Shown here: piece by piece, positions 5,478 through 11,224 of the stretch
Position numbering within the stretch: position 1 is the stretch's first letter
Layout: each line of letters starts with the position of its first letter
DNA from: Spirochaetaceae bacterium
Lineage (GTDB): Bacteria > Spirochaetota > Spirochaetia > Treponematales > Breznakiellaceae
Length of the DNA: 12,871 nt
Assembly (NCBI GenBank): GCA_031290205.1
Contig: JAITNZ010000006.1
Coordinates: forward strand, 1 to 12,871
Reading direction: 5' to 3'
Made by a program: the position numbers and the translations under genes
The notes under the pieces: model-generated
Told to the model about the DNA's origin: nothing
What the model saw: the letters and a program-made list of their open reading frames with translations, nothing else
The model's database searches: none

Positions 5478-6235
5478 GTATAGGCTCTTCCTGAATCCCA
5501 CATACCTTCGCGTTTTTCGCCGTTGAGCGGCGGAATGTCGAGGACGAGTCCGGGCTCGATGAGGTTTGGATTATTAGGATCGCTCAGTTTTGACTTGTTT
5601 GCATGATAGAGCAGGGGCCATTTAAGCGGATTGTTGTATACCCAGTTACGTCCTGCTATATTCCAGAAACAATCACCAAAAGTATCCCACGAACGCACCT
5701 TATACTGAGCAGGGAGCGGGTATGCGGCATCGGGTTGTTCCTGCGGCGCAGGCTGCGCTTGCACTCGTTCAACCGGGACGGTAACGGCGGCGAGGGTCTC
5801 GACAACGTTGAGCGCGTTATTCAGTGCCGTATCCCATTCGTTTGCAATGCGGGCGGCAAGCGCCTCTCGATAATAATTTCTTGCTCTCTCAAGCTCATCT
5901 GGGAAATAACGCGCGGCATTCGCTTTATCCGCCCAGCTTAGACGGGAGCCGGCTTCGTCAATCTTGCTAACAGCGGCTGCAATTATTAAGCGCTGGGTAA
6001 CATATTCGTCGGAAAGACGGGCATTTCGTATTGATTCCGCTGAATATTGCAGGGACATATCGAAGTTACCGTCAGAAAAAGCAAGTTTTGCGAGGTTATT
6101 ATTTCTGATACTTTCCGTATAAAATCTGTTTGCCGTAAGCGATTCCGCGACACTCGAAGGTGGTGCGTCCGTTAGCGCCGCGAAAGCGGCGATCCCCATG
6201 TTCAACATGACAAAAATAATGCAAACTCTTTTCAT
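5471..6235 (-). CDS. tmpB: TmpB-like exported protein with C-terminal LysM domain
   Basis: 254 residues. Residues 1-19 form a signal peptide (cleavage near AFA-A20), so the product is exported. Residues about 30-150 are alpha-helical and repeat-like (KLAFSDGNFDMSLQYSAESIR, ARNYYREALAARIANEWDTALNNA), resembling degenerate TPR helices. After a Pro/Gln/Ala linker (about 156-173) comes a LysM-type domain, about 174-236 (YKVRSWDTFGDCFWNIAG ... LIEPGLVLDIP), expected to bind peptidoglycan. This layout and the conserved end recall treponemal TmpB, and the overlap with an upstream lipoprotein gene recalls the tmpA-tmpB pair. The start is fixed by GGAGGT 5 nt before the ATG. That ribosome site lies in the last codons of tmpA and the genes share ATGA, so translation is probably coupled. 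The role may be envelope structure; no enzyme activity is suggested. Confidence 0.75.
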   Translation of the reverse strand: MKRVCIIFVMLNMGIAAFAALTDAPPSSVAESLTANRFYTESIRNNNLAKLAFSDGNFDMSLQYSAESIRNARLSDEYVTQRLIIAAAVSKIDEAGSRLSWADKANAARYFPDELERARNYYREALAARIANEWDTALNNALNVVETLAAVTVPVERVQAQPAPQEQPDAAYPLPAQYKVRSWDTFGDCFWNIAGRNWVYNNPLKWPLLYHANKSKLSDPNNPNLIEPGLVLDIPPLNGEKREGMWDSGRAYTP

Positions 6236-6963
6236 ATATGACCTCCATTAAGCGCCGTATCCGCATCGGCGGAAATTTTTTCACTTTCTTCGATTTTTTT
6301 ATCGGCGGATTCGAGCGCGAGAGCCGCCAGACGCCCCTTTTCTATCGCAAGCGAAGCTGCTGCGATAAACATTAATTCAGATTCAATATAGTAAGGGACG
6401 GAAAGTTTATAATCTTCAGATTTATATAACGATTCACCGTTATTAAAAACACCCTCGGATGCGTTAAAATTGTCCCGCACGGCAACTTGTGCCTTTAATT
6501 TCAAAGCTTCTTGCCGCGCCGCCTGCGAGCGCCCGCGCCCCTCATCCGCTCTTGCCTGCCAATAGCTTCGAAGAATGGCACGATACGCATCGAGTGCCGA
6601 CTGCGCGTTACTTAAAGCGCTTGCCTTTTCGGGAGAGGTCGAGCCTTTCATACCCGCATTAAAGACCGATTCCGCGCTTTGTAGCGATTTGTCGGCGGCG
6701 CTTAATTGCTCCCCGCCCAAATCTTCAAGTTCATCGTTTGCGATCTCCTGCCGTCTATCCTGCGCTTCGGCAATGAGCAATCCGATGCGGTCAAAATCTG
6801 ATGTCTCCTCCGCGCCTTGCGGAACGGATACTTCCTCGACAACGAGAACAGCGCCTTCCTCAGTGGACGACTCTTTTTGTGTCTGTGGGGCACTCTGACA
6901 CGAGATAAAAAAAATAAAACTTATAGATAAAGTTAAAAAAATACCGAATAATTTGTTTTTCAT
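6232..6963 (-). CDS. tmpA: TmpA-like lipoprotein, helical periplasmic domain
   Basis: 243 residues. Start chosen at ATG 6963 (MKNKLFG...), with GGAG 6 nt upstream; an upstream in-frame start at 6993 would spoil the signal peptide. The signal peptide ends in FFISC with Cys22 as the lipid attachment site. An acidic linker (about 30-58) follows. The rest is predicted almost entirely helical, rich in Ala, Glu, Lys and Ser, with TPR-like stretches (ADKSLQSAESVFNAGMKG, SEGVFNNGESLYKSEDYKLSVPYYIESELMF). The tail EESEKISADADTALNGG resembles what I recall of TmpA. It forms a coupled pair with the downstream LysM protein, so the two probably act together at the inner membrane or periplasm. Naming is from family layout and memory, not a search; another treponemal lipoprotein family is possible. 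Confidence 0.7.
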   Translation of the reverse strand: MKNKLFGIFLTLSISFIFFISCQSAPQTQKESSTEEGAVLVVEEVSVPQGAEETSDFDRIGLLIAEAQDRRQEIANDELEDLGGEQLSAADKSLQSAESVFNAGMKGSTSPEKASALSNAQSALDAYRAILRSYWQARADEGRGRSQAARQEALKLKAQVAVRDNFNASEGVFNNGESLYKSEDYKLSVPYYIESELMFIAAASLAIEKGRLAALALESADKKIEESEKISADADTALNGGHI

Positions 6964-7015
6964 TGAAAACTCCAAGTACCCTATTTTCGGCAAAAAATAG
7001 TTTTTTATTAAGAAA

Positions 7016-7042
7016 ATTATCGTTCCTACACAGGTGCGTCAA
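7016..7042 (-). promoter_or_regulatory. Promoter for the tmpA-tmpB operon
   Basis: On the minus strand TTGACG (7042-7037, 5 of 6 matches), then GATAAT (7021-7016, 5 of 6) with a short 15-bp spacer, or TAATTT (7019-7014) with a 17-bp spacer. It leaves a leader of about 45-50 nt, A/T-rich. The -35 box lies one base from a TTGAAC box on the other strand, so the divergent fkbp and tmpA promoters probably compete or share a regulator. Confidence 0.5.
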
Positions 7043-7043
7043 T

Positions 7044-7072
7044 TTGAACACTGATTATACCGATACTATAAC
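7044..7072 (+). promoter_or_regulatory. Possible promoter abutting the FKBP start codon
   Basis: TTGAAC (7044-7049), 17-bp spacer, TATAAC (7067-7072). The match is good, but the -10 box ends one base before the ATG at 7074, so transcription would begin inside the gene. Either a nearby alternative -10 is used (GATACT 7062-7067 would give a leaderless message) or this match is chance. Confidence 0.3.
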
Positions 7073-7073
7073 C

Positions 7074-7730
7074 ATGCTGAAAAAATTTGTTTGCTGCCTC
7101 GTATTCGCAGCCATCGTGCTTGGAACTTGTTTTGCGGAGGGCGGTGAAGCCGACCTCAGTTATGCGGTGGGCGTCCTCTTAGGGACAGACCTTAAAAAAT
7201 CCAACTTTAAGCTTGATTATACCGTCGTTGCCGAAGCAATGCGGAAAACCATCGAGACTGATGACCCTGGAATGTCGGAGGAAAGCGCCGCGTTGATTGT
7301 CAGGAATGTTCTTCAAATCGCCCAGGATAAGCTTGCGAGGGAAAATCGGGCGAAGAGCGCCGTTTTTCTTGAAGAAAACGCGAAGAAAAAAAACATCCAG
7401 ACGACCAAAAGCGGCTTGCAATACGAGCTTATCGCGCAGGGGGACGGCGCGCACGTATCGCTTGATACCATCGTCAAGGTGAATTACACAGGCTCCCTCA
7501 TTGACGGAAGCGTTTTTGACAGCAATGCCGAGGACGGCGGACCCGCCGAGATTCCCCTCAACAGGGTTATACCCGGCTTTGCCGAAGGAATCGCCCTTAT
7601 GCAAGTCGGCGGACGCGTAAAATTGTTCATCCCCCCCGATTTAGGCTATGGCGAAGAAGGCGCCGGCGAGAATATCCCCCCAAACGCCGTCCTCATTTTC
7701 GATGTCGAATTACTGGGAACAGCCGAATAG
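7074..7730 (+). CDS. Exported Mip/FklB-like FKBP peptidyl-prolyl cis-trans isomerase
   Basis: 218 residues. Start ATG 7074 is chosen because it opens the signal peptide (MLKKFVCCLVFAAIVLGTCFA); the frame is open upstream to 6963 but that stretch is promoter DNA. Cleavage after CFA or lipidation at Cys19 (LGTC) are both possible. Residues about 27-105 match the helical N-terminal dimerisation domain of Mip/FklB proteins (LSYAVGVLLGTDLK ... ENAKKKNIQTTKSGLQY). The FKBP domain is about 114-216: Tyr138, Phe148-Asp149, RVIPGFAEG (164-172), Tyr192 in LGYG, and the IPPNAVLIFDVELL end. The usual Trp at the base of the active site (VIPGW) is Phe169 here. It would speed proline isomerisation during folding of exported proteins. 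It has no Shine-Dalgarno sequence and is divergent from tmpA. Confidence 0.88.
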   Translation: MLKKFVCCLVFAAIVLGTCFAEGGEADLSYAVGVLLGTDLKKSNFKLDYTVVAEAMRKTIETDDPGMSEESAALIVRNVLQIAQDKLARENRAKSAVFLEENAKKKNIQTTKSGLQYELIAQGDGAHVSLDTIVKVNYTGSLIDGSVFDSNAEDGGPAEIPLNRVIPGFAEGIALMQVGGRVKLFIPPDLGYGEEGAGENIPPNAVLIFDVELLGTAE

Positions 7731-7746
7731 GGGAAGAGAGACGATG

Positions 7747-7781
7747 CACTCCTCACTGTTCACTGTTCACTGTTCACTGTT
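7747..7781. repeat. Second 7-bp array: CACTCCT + 4 x CACTGTT
   Basis: Five perfect-length units in the 67-bp gap between the converging FKBP and prsW genes. It is the same family and strand as the array at 1020-1124. It is enclosed by AGGGGAA (7729-7735) and TTCCCCT (7780-7786), a 7-bp inverted repeat that could pair and put the array in a loop. No standard terminator is seen in this gap. Confidence 0.85.
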
Positions 7782-7797
7782 CCCCTTCTTCATTCCC

Positions 7798-8457
7798 TTA
7801 CAATTCCGACGGACGGATTGATTGGGCAGATGAAACAAGAGCGACGAGGGCAAGCAGGATACCTAGCGCGGCGCGGAAGCCGCCTAGCGGTAGCAGAAAA
7901 TCGTAAAAGCTATGGAGGACGATGGCTGAAGTAAAGCGCCCGAGCGCCGAACGCGGTTTTGAGGCGAAACCCGAGGCGGCGAGCCCGCAACGGATGCCGC
8001 AGGCGCCGTGCAGGGGAACCGCGCTTATCATTCGCAGCAACACAACACTTGAGTCGGCGGCGGCGTAAACGGCGCTCTCGACGGCGGCAAAAGCAAAGCC
8101 TGCAAGCAGCCCCGCACCGGCGGCAAAACCTTCAAAAATAACGATATTCCGGGAAAAACGTCGTATCAAAGCAAAGATGCCGAGCAAGAATAGCAGCTTT
8201 GCCCCTTCTTCCGTGAGGGAAATCCTCAAAAATAAGTCGATAAATACCGTCCAGCGCGAGAAACTGTAGGAATCATTTTGAGGGAGTCCTGACTGCACAA
8301 CAAGCGCTAGAATCATGCTGAGGACGCCTGATGCAAGGAAAATCAGCACAAAATGAAGAGGCATCGCGAGCTTGCGATGGCGGAACCAAAACACGGCAAG
8401 CGCCGCCGGCAGAAAAGCAAGGACGACAAGCGCCAGTATGATTATGGCTCCGCTCAT
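7798..8457 (-). CDS. prsW: PrsW-family intramembrane metalloprotease
   Basis: 219 residues with about six to seven hydrophobic segments (about 4-24, 33-54, 88-99, 108-130, 138-160, 174-190, 196-212). Family signature residues are present: EEGAK (E83, E84, K87), FAAVES with Glu127, His150 in PLHG, and HSFYD (His182, Asp186), the pattern expected of metal-binding sites in PrsW-type proteases. In Bacillus subtilis PrsW cleaves the anti-sigma factor RsiW; no anti-sigma gene is visible here, so the substrate is unknown. The gene begins 9 bp after the recA stop with no clear Shine-Dalgarno sequence, so it is probably expressed from recA translation and the recA promoter. It converges on the FKBP gene. 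The assignment to PrsW is from motifs; the wider CPBP/PrsW superfamily is the alternative. Confidence 0.75.
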   Translation of the reverse strand: MSGAIIILALVVLAFLPAALAVFWFRHRKLAMPLHFVLIFLASGVLSMILALVVQSGLPQNDSYSFSRWTVFIDLFLRISLTEEGAKLLFLLGIFALIRRFSRNIVIFEGFAAGAGLLAGFAFAAVESAVYAAADSSVVLLRMISAVPLHGACGIRCGLAASGFASKPRSALGRFTSAIVLHSFYDFLLPLGGFRAALGILLALVALVSSAQSIRPSEL

Positions 8458-8466
8458 AATCGAAAA

Positions 8467-9654
8467 TTATGGCTGTTCGGCTTGGGTGAACAGCGCCTCA
8501 TCGACCACGCCCGCCTCTTCCGGGGGCTTCGCGTCAGCTTTCGGCTCCGCAGACTTTCGGCTCGATTTTGGCTTTTCGGCAACCGGCGCCTCCACAGGAT
8601 ACTTCCAGGGGAACATCGTCCTGCGGAGTTTTACCTCGACTTCAACGCAGAACTCAGGGTTCTTTTCCATGTACTCTTTCGCCGATTCGCGTCCCTGCCC
8701 GACTTTCTCTTCGCCGTAGGAATACCACGCCCCTTTCTTGTCGATGATGTCGTATTTGACGGCGGCATCGAGCAAGCTGCCGATTGCCGATACGCCCTTG
8801 CCGAACATGATGTCGAGTTCCGCCTTGCGGAACGGCGGAGCGACCTTGTTCTTCACGACTTTCACCTTCACGCGGTTGCCGACGGCATCGGCATCCCCGC
8901 TTTTTTCGATGGTTTCGACTTTGCGGACATCGAGCCGTATCGATGAATAGAATTTCAACGCGTTACCGCCGGTGGTCGTTTCGGGGTTGCCGTACATGAC
9001 GCCGATTTTCATGCGAATCTGATTGATGAAGATCAGCACACAGTGCGATTTTCCGATAATTGCCGTGAGTTTCCGCAATGCCTGACTCATAAGGCGCGCC
9101 TGTAGCCCCATGTGGGAATCGCCCATGTCGCCGTCAATTTCCGCCTGCGGGGTAAGGGCGGCGACGGAATCTACGACAATCACGTCAACGGCGCCCGAAC
9201 GGACGAGGCTTTCGGCAATTTCGAGGGCTTGCTCGCCGGTATCGGGCTGGGAAACTTCAAGCTCGTCGATGTTGACGCCGAGATTTTTGGCATAACTGGG
9301 GTCGAGCGCATGCTCAGCATCGATAAAAGCGGCAATGCCGCCCGCTTTTTGCGCTTCGGCAATGGCATGAAGCGCCAAGGTCGTCTTTCCCGATGACTCA
9401 GGACCAAAAATCTCGATGATCCTCCCCCGCGGATAACCGCCTATGCCAAGCGCCTCGTCAAGCAAGAGCGCCCCCGAAGGTATCGTCTCGATTCCAGTCG
9501 CGCTGATACTCGAGCCGAGCTTCATAAGCGAGCCCGAACCGAACTGTTTTTCGATGTGAAGGCGGACTGCTTCCAGCGCCTTCTGCTTATCCTCCGGCGT
9601 CGCCGCCCGAACTACCGCAATCTGCGAATTCTTATCTTCTGATGATTTTGCCAT
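8467..9654 (-). CDS. recA: Recombinase A
   Basis: 395 residues, somewhat longer than the 345-360 usual for RecA because of a tail. RecA forms filaments on single-stranded DNA, drives strand exchange, and stimulates self-cleavage of LexA-type repressors where present. Motifs: Walker A GPESSGKT (84-91), AEHALDP (112-118), VVDSVAALTP (160-169), and the DNA-binding loop NQIRMKIGVMYGNPETTTGG (211-230), all intact. Residues after about 350 form a Lys/Ala/Pro/Glu-rich tail ending in acidic residues, typical but extended. The start ATG 9654 has GGGAGGAG 8 nt upstream. A prsW gene follows after 9 bp. No recX is adjacent. No clear SOS box was found upstream. Confidence 0.98.
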   Translation of the reverse strand: MAKSSEDKNSQIAVVRAATPEDKQKALEAVRLHIEKQFGSGSLMKLGSSISATGIETIPSGALLLDEALGIGGYPRGRIIEIFGPESSGKTTLALHAIAEAQKAGGIAAFIDAEHALDPSYAKNLGVNIDELEVSQPDTGEQALEIAESLVRSGAVDVIVVDSVAALTPQAEIDGDMGDSHMGLQARLMSQALRKLTAIIGKSHCVLIFINQIRMKIGVMYGNPETTTGGNALKFYSSIRLDVRKVETIEKSGDADAVGNRVKVKVVKNKVAPPFRKAELDIMFGKGVSAIGSLLDAAVKYDIIDKKGAWYSYGEEKVGQGRESAKEYMEKNPEFCVEVEVKLRRTMFPWKYPVEAPVAEKPKSSRKSAEPKADAKPPEEAGVVDEALFTQAEQP

Positions 9655-9702
9655 TTTGTGAACTCCTCCCTTTATTTACGCATTCGTATGTGCCACGCTT
9701 TA

Positions 9703-9731
9703 ATCATACCCCAATCTCTTTTTTTATTAAA
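9703..9731 (-). promoter_or_regulatory. Probable recA promoter
   Basis: On the minus strand TTTAAT (9731-9726), 17-bp spacer, TATGAT (9708-9703, 5 of 6). The -35 match is weak (3 of 6). A short dyad TACG-N4-CGTA lies between the promoter and the Shine-Dalgarno sequence, but it does not match known Gram-positive or enterobacterial LexA boxes. Confidence 0.4.
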
Positions 9732-9947
9732 GGGGGCGGCTTCAGCAGCTCCCACACCTGTGCTGGTGCCCCGCGCCGCCACAGGCGGTTTCTGCCTTGC
9801 CTTCGCTATGAGAAGGGCGTTGTTGACTAAGTTGCGCAGTGAAACAGCGAATCGCGGGGACGGGCGGGGCGGGGAAGGCTCATCAGAAAACAGGCACCCA
9901 TTTCCTAAGCAAGTACGTTTCCTGACGAATTGGGTAAATAGGGAGGA

Positions 9948-10044
9948 GGGGGAAGTCTCCCCCTACGGGCGCACTGCGTTGCGCCCTACCCTCTCTGCGG
10001 GGGAGTGCCCCCGCAACGCCCCCCTCGGCGGGGTGTTGCGTTTT
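9948..10044 (+). terminator. Cluster of four hairpins ending in a terminator-like stem and TTTT
   Basis: Stems in order: GGGGGA/TCCCCC (9948-9963); GGGCGCA/TGCGCCC (9967-9986); a perfect 8-bp TGCGGGGG/CCCCCGCA with loop AGTG (9996-10015); and an 11-bp CGCAACGCCCC/GGGGTGTTGCG with loop CCTCGGC (10012-10040) followed by TTTT (10041-10044). The last two share bases 10012-10015, so they compete over those four bases. Confidence 0.45.
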
Positions 10045-10074
10045 CCGCCTAACAGTAAAGCCCAACAGTGGAGT

Positions 10075-10117
10075 GCGGGCGCGTAGCGCTCGCGCCCTGA
10101 CCTGAGAAAGCCTTCCC
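10075..10117 (+). repeat. REP-like dispersed repeat, copy B
   Basis: Hairpin GGGCGCG, loop TAGCGCT, CGCGCCC (10077-10097), then the conserved tail CCTGAGAAAGCCTTCCC. It has the same orientation as copies A and C and lies just before copy C. Confidence 0.75.
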
Positions 10118-10132
10118 CGTGTGCGGTGGAGC

Positions 10133-10188
10133 ATGGCAGCGAGCGCGTGCGCGATAGCGTTCGTGCCCGTACCTGAGAAAGCCTTCCC
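10133..10188 (+). repeat. REP-like dispersed repeat, copy C
   Basis: ATGGCAG start, GC-rich hairpin (GCGCG, loop ATAGCGTT, CGTGC), then GTACCTGAGAAAGCCTTCCC. It is nearly identical to copy A at 5328-5381, about 4.8 kb away. Confidence 0.8.
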
Positions 10189-10207
10189 ACGATACAAATG
10201 TTAAGTG

Positions 10208-10236
10208 TTGTGCTTTGAGGACAATCAGTGTATAGT
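10208..10236 (+). promoter_or_regulatory. Probable promoter of the rfbA-rfbB operon
   Basis: TTGTGC (10208-10213), 17-bp spacer, TATAGT (10231-10236, 5 of 6). A start near 10243 would give a leader of about 100 nt that consists almost wholly of the 13-bp array. Confidence 0.45.
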
Positions 10237-10245
10237 TGGAAACAT

Positions 10246-10342
10246 GGGGAAAATTGGAAAAAAGATTTGGAAAAAAGATTTGGGAAAAAGATTTGGAAAA
10301 AAGATTTGGGGAAAAATTGAGGAAAAAAATTGAGGAAAAAAT
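10246..10342 (+). repeat. 13-bp tandem array in the rfbA leader
   Basis: Six full 13-bp units: 10258-10270, 10271-10283, 10284-10296 and 10297-10309 follow AAAAAAGATTTGG with at most one change; 10310-10322 and 10323-10335 are variants ending TTGAGG. A partial unit precedes them and the A-rich start of a seventh runs into the ATG. GAGG of the last full unit is the ribosome binding site (7 nt before ATG 10343). All units are purine-rich on the coding strand. Confidence 0.9.
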
Positions 10343-11224
10343 ATGAAAGGTATAATTCTTGCCGGAGGTAAGGGTACAAGACTGTATCCTACCACCATCG
10401 CCGTATCGAAGCAGTTGCTGCCGGTTTACGATAAGCCGCTCATTTATTATCCGCTTTCGGTGCTGTTGCTGGCAAAAATTCGTGATGTCCTCGTCATTTC
10501 TACACCAGAGGATACGCCGAATTACCAAAAACTCCTTGGTGATGGCTCCCGAATAGGGATGCACATTTGCTATAAAGTGCAAGAGACGCCGCGCGGGCTT
10601 GCAGACGCGTTTATTTTGGGTGAAGAATTCATTAGCGGCGACTGTGTTTGCCTTGTGTTAGGCGATAATGTTTTTTACGGGCAAAATTTTGGTGAATTGC
10701 TTGCGTCGGCACAGGCGCAGATAGATGAGGGCGGCGCCGCTATTTTTGGGTATCCCGTTGCCAATCCAAAAGAATTCGGCGTGGTTGAATTTTCACAAGA
10801 GTATAAAGTTTTATCAATCGAAGAAAAACCGCAGAAACCGAAATCAAACTTTGCGGTTCCCGGGCTCTACTTCTATGATAACAATGTTGTTGCCATCGCA
10901 AAAAAAGTTAAACCCTCCGCACGCGGCGAAATAGAAATCACCGCAGTCAATAATATGTATCTTGAGCAGAACCGGCTTTCGGTAACGCTTTTGGGACGTG
11001 GAATGGCATGGCTCGATACCGGCTCTCCCGGCGGGATGTTGAAAGCTTCGGAGTTTGTGCGGACGGTGCAGGAGATGCAGGGCTTTTATATCTCATGCAT
11101 CGAAGAACTTGCCTGGCGTAAGGGATTTATCACCAAAACAGAGATGCGAAAATTGGGTGAGGAATTACAGATGACCGATTACGGACAGTACCTCATTGCG
11201 CTGTCCAATGCAGAGGTATATTGA
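10343..11224 (+). CDS. rfbA: Glucose-1-phosphate thymidylyltransferase (RmlA)
   Basis: 293 residues, normal for RmlA. It joins dTTP and glucose 1-phosphate into dTDP-glucose in the cytoplasm, the first step to dTDP-rhamnose and related sugars of envelope polysaccharides. Nucleotide-binding signature GGKGTRLYPTT (8-18), then SKQLLPVYDKPLIYYPLS (22-39), VLGDN with metal-binding Asp108, EFGVVEF (144-150), EEKPQKPKSN (160-169) and GRGMAWLDTGS (218-228) are all present. After DTG the usual THDSLLEAS reads SPGGMLKAS, a modest departure from the norm. The ATG is set by GAGG 7 nt upstream, itself the end of a 13-bp repeat. rfbB starts right after its stop, so the two form an operon. No rfbC or rfbD follows. 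Confidence 0.97.
   Translation: MKGIILAGGKGTRLYPTTIAVSKQLLPVYDKPLIYYPLSVLLLAKIRDVLVISTPEDTPNYQKLLGDGSRIGMHICYKVQETPRGLADAFILGEEFISGDCVCLVLGDNVFYGQNFGELLASAQAQIDEGGAAIFGYPVANPKEFGVVEFSQEYKVLSIEEKPQKPKSNFAVPGLYFYDNNVVAIAKKVKPSARGEIEITAVNNMYLEQNRLSVTLLGRGMAWLDTGSPGGMLKASEFVRTVQEMQGFYISCIEELAWRKGFITKTEMRKLGEELQMTDYGQYLIALSNAEVY

Larger units (their letters stand above)
9732..10207. other. Repeat- and hairpin-rich spacer upstream of rfbA
   Basis: Between the recA and rfbA promoters I see no convincing gene. 9732-9945 is GC-rich with no recognised element apart from GGGGAAGGCTCATCAG near 9876, a weak inverted likeness of the REP-like tail. 9948-10044 holds four hairpins, and 10075-10188 two REP-like copies. 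Open frames on both strands here are biased by the repeats (Arg/Ala/Pro-rich). Confidence 0.6.

Noticed and set aside
8353..8946. Plus-strand frame of 197 codons opposite recA and prsW
   Set aside because: recA is certain on the minus strand; the plus frame is Arg/Phe-rich with no domain.
9675..9692. TACG-N4-CGTA dyad upstream of recA as an SOS box
   Set aside because: It does not match known LexA operator consensus sequences, and some treponemes lack LexA.
9883..10582. Minus-strand frames in the recA-rfbA spacer
   Set aside because: Arg/Ala/Pro-rich and Phe/Ser/Pro-rich translations come from the REP-like and 13-bp repeats, and one frame runs into rfbA antisense.
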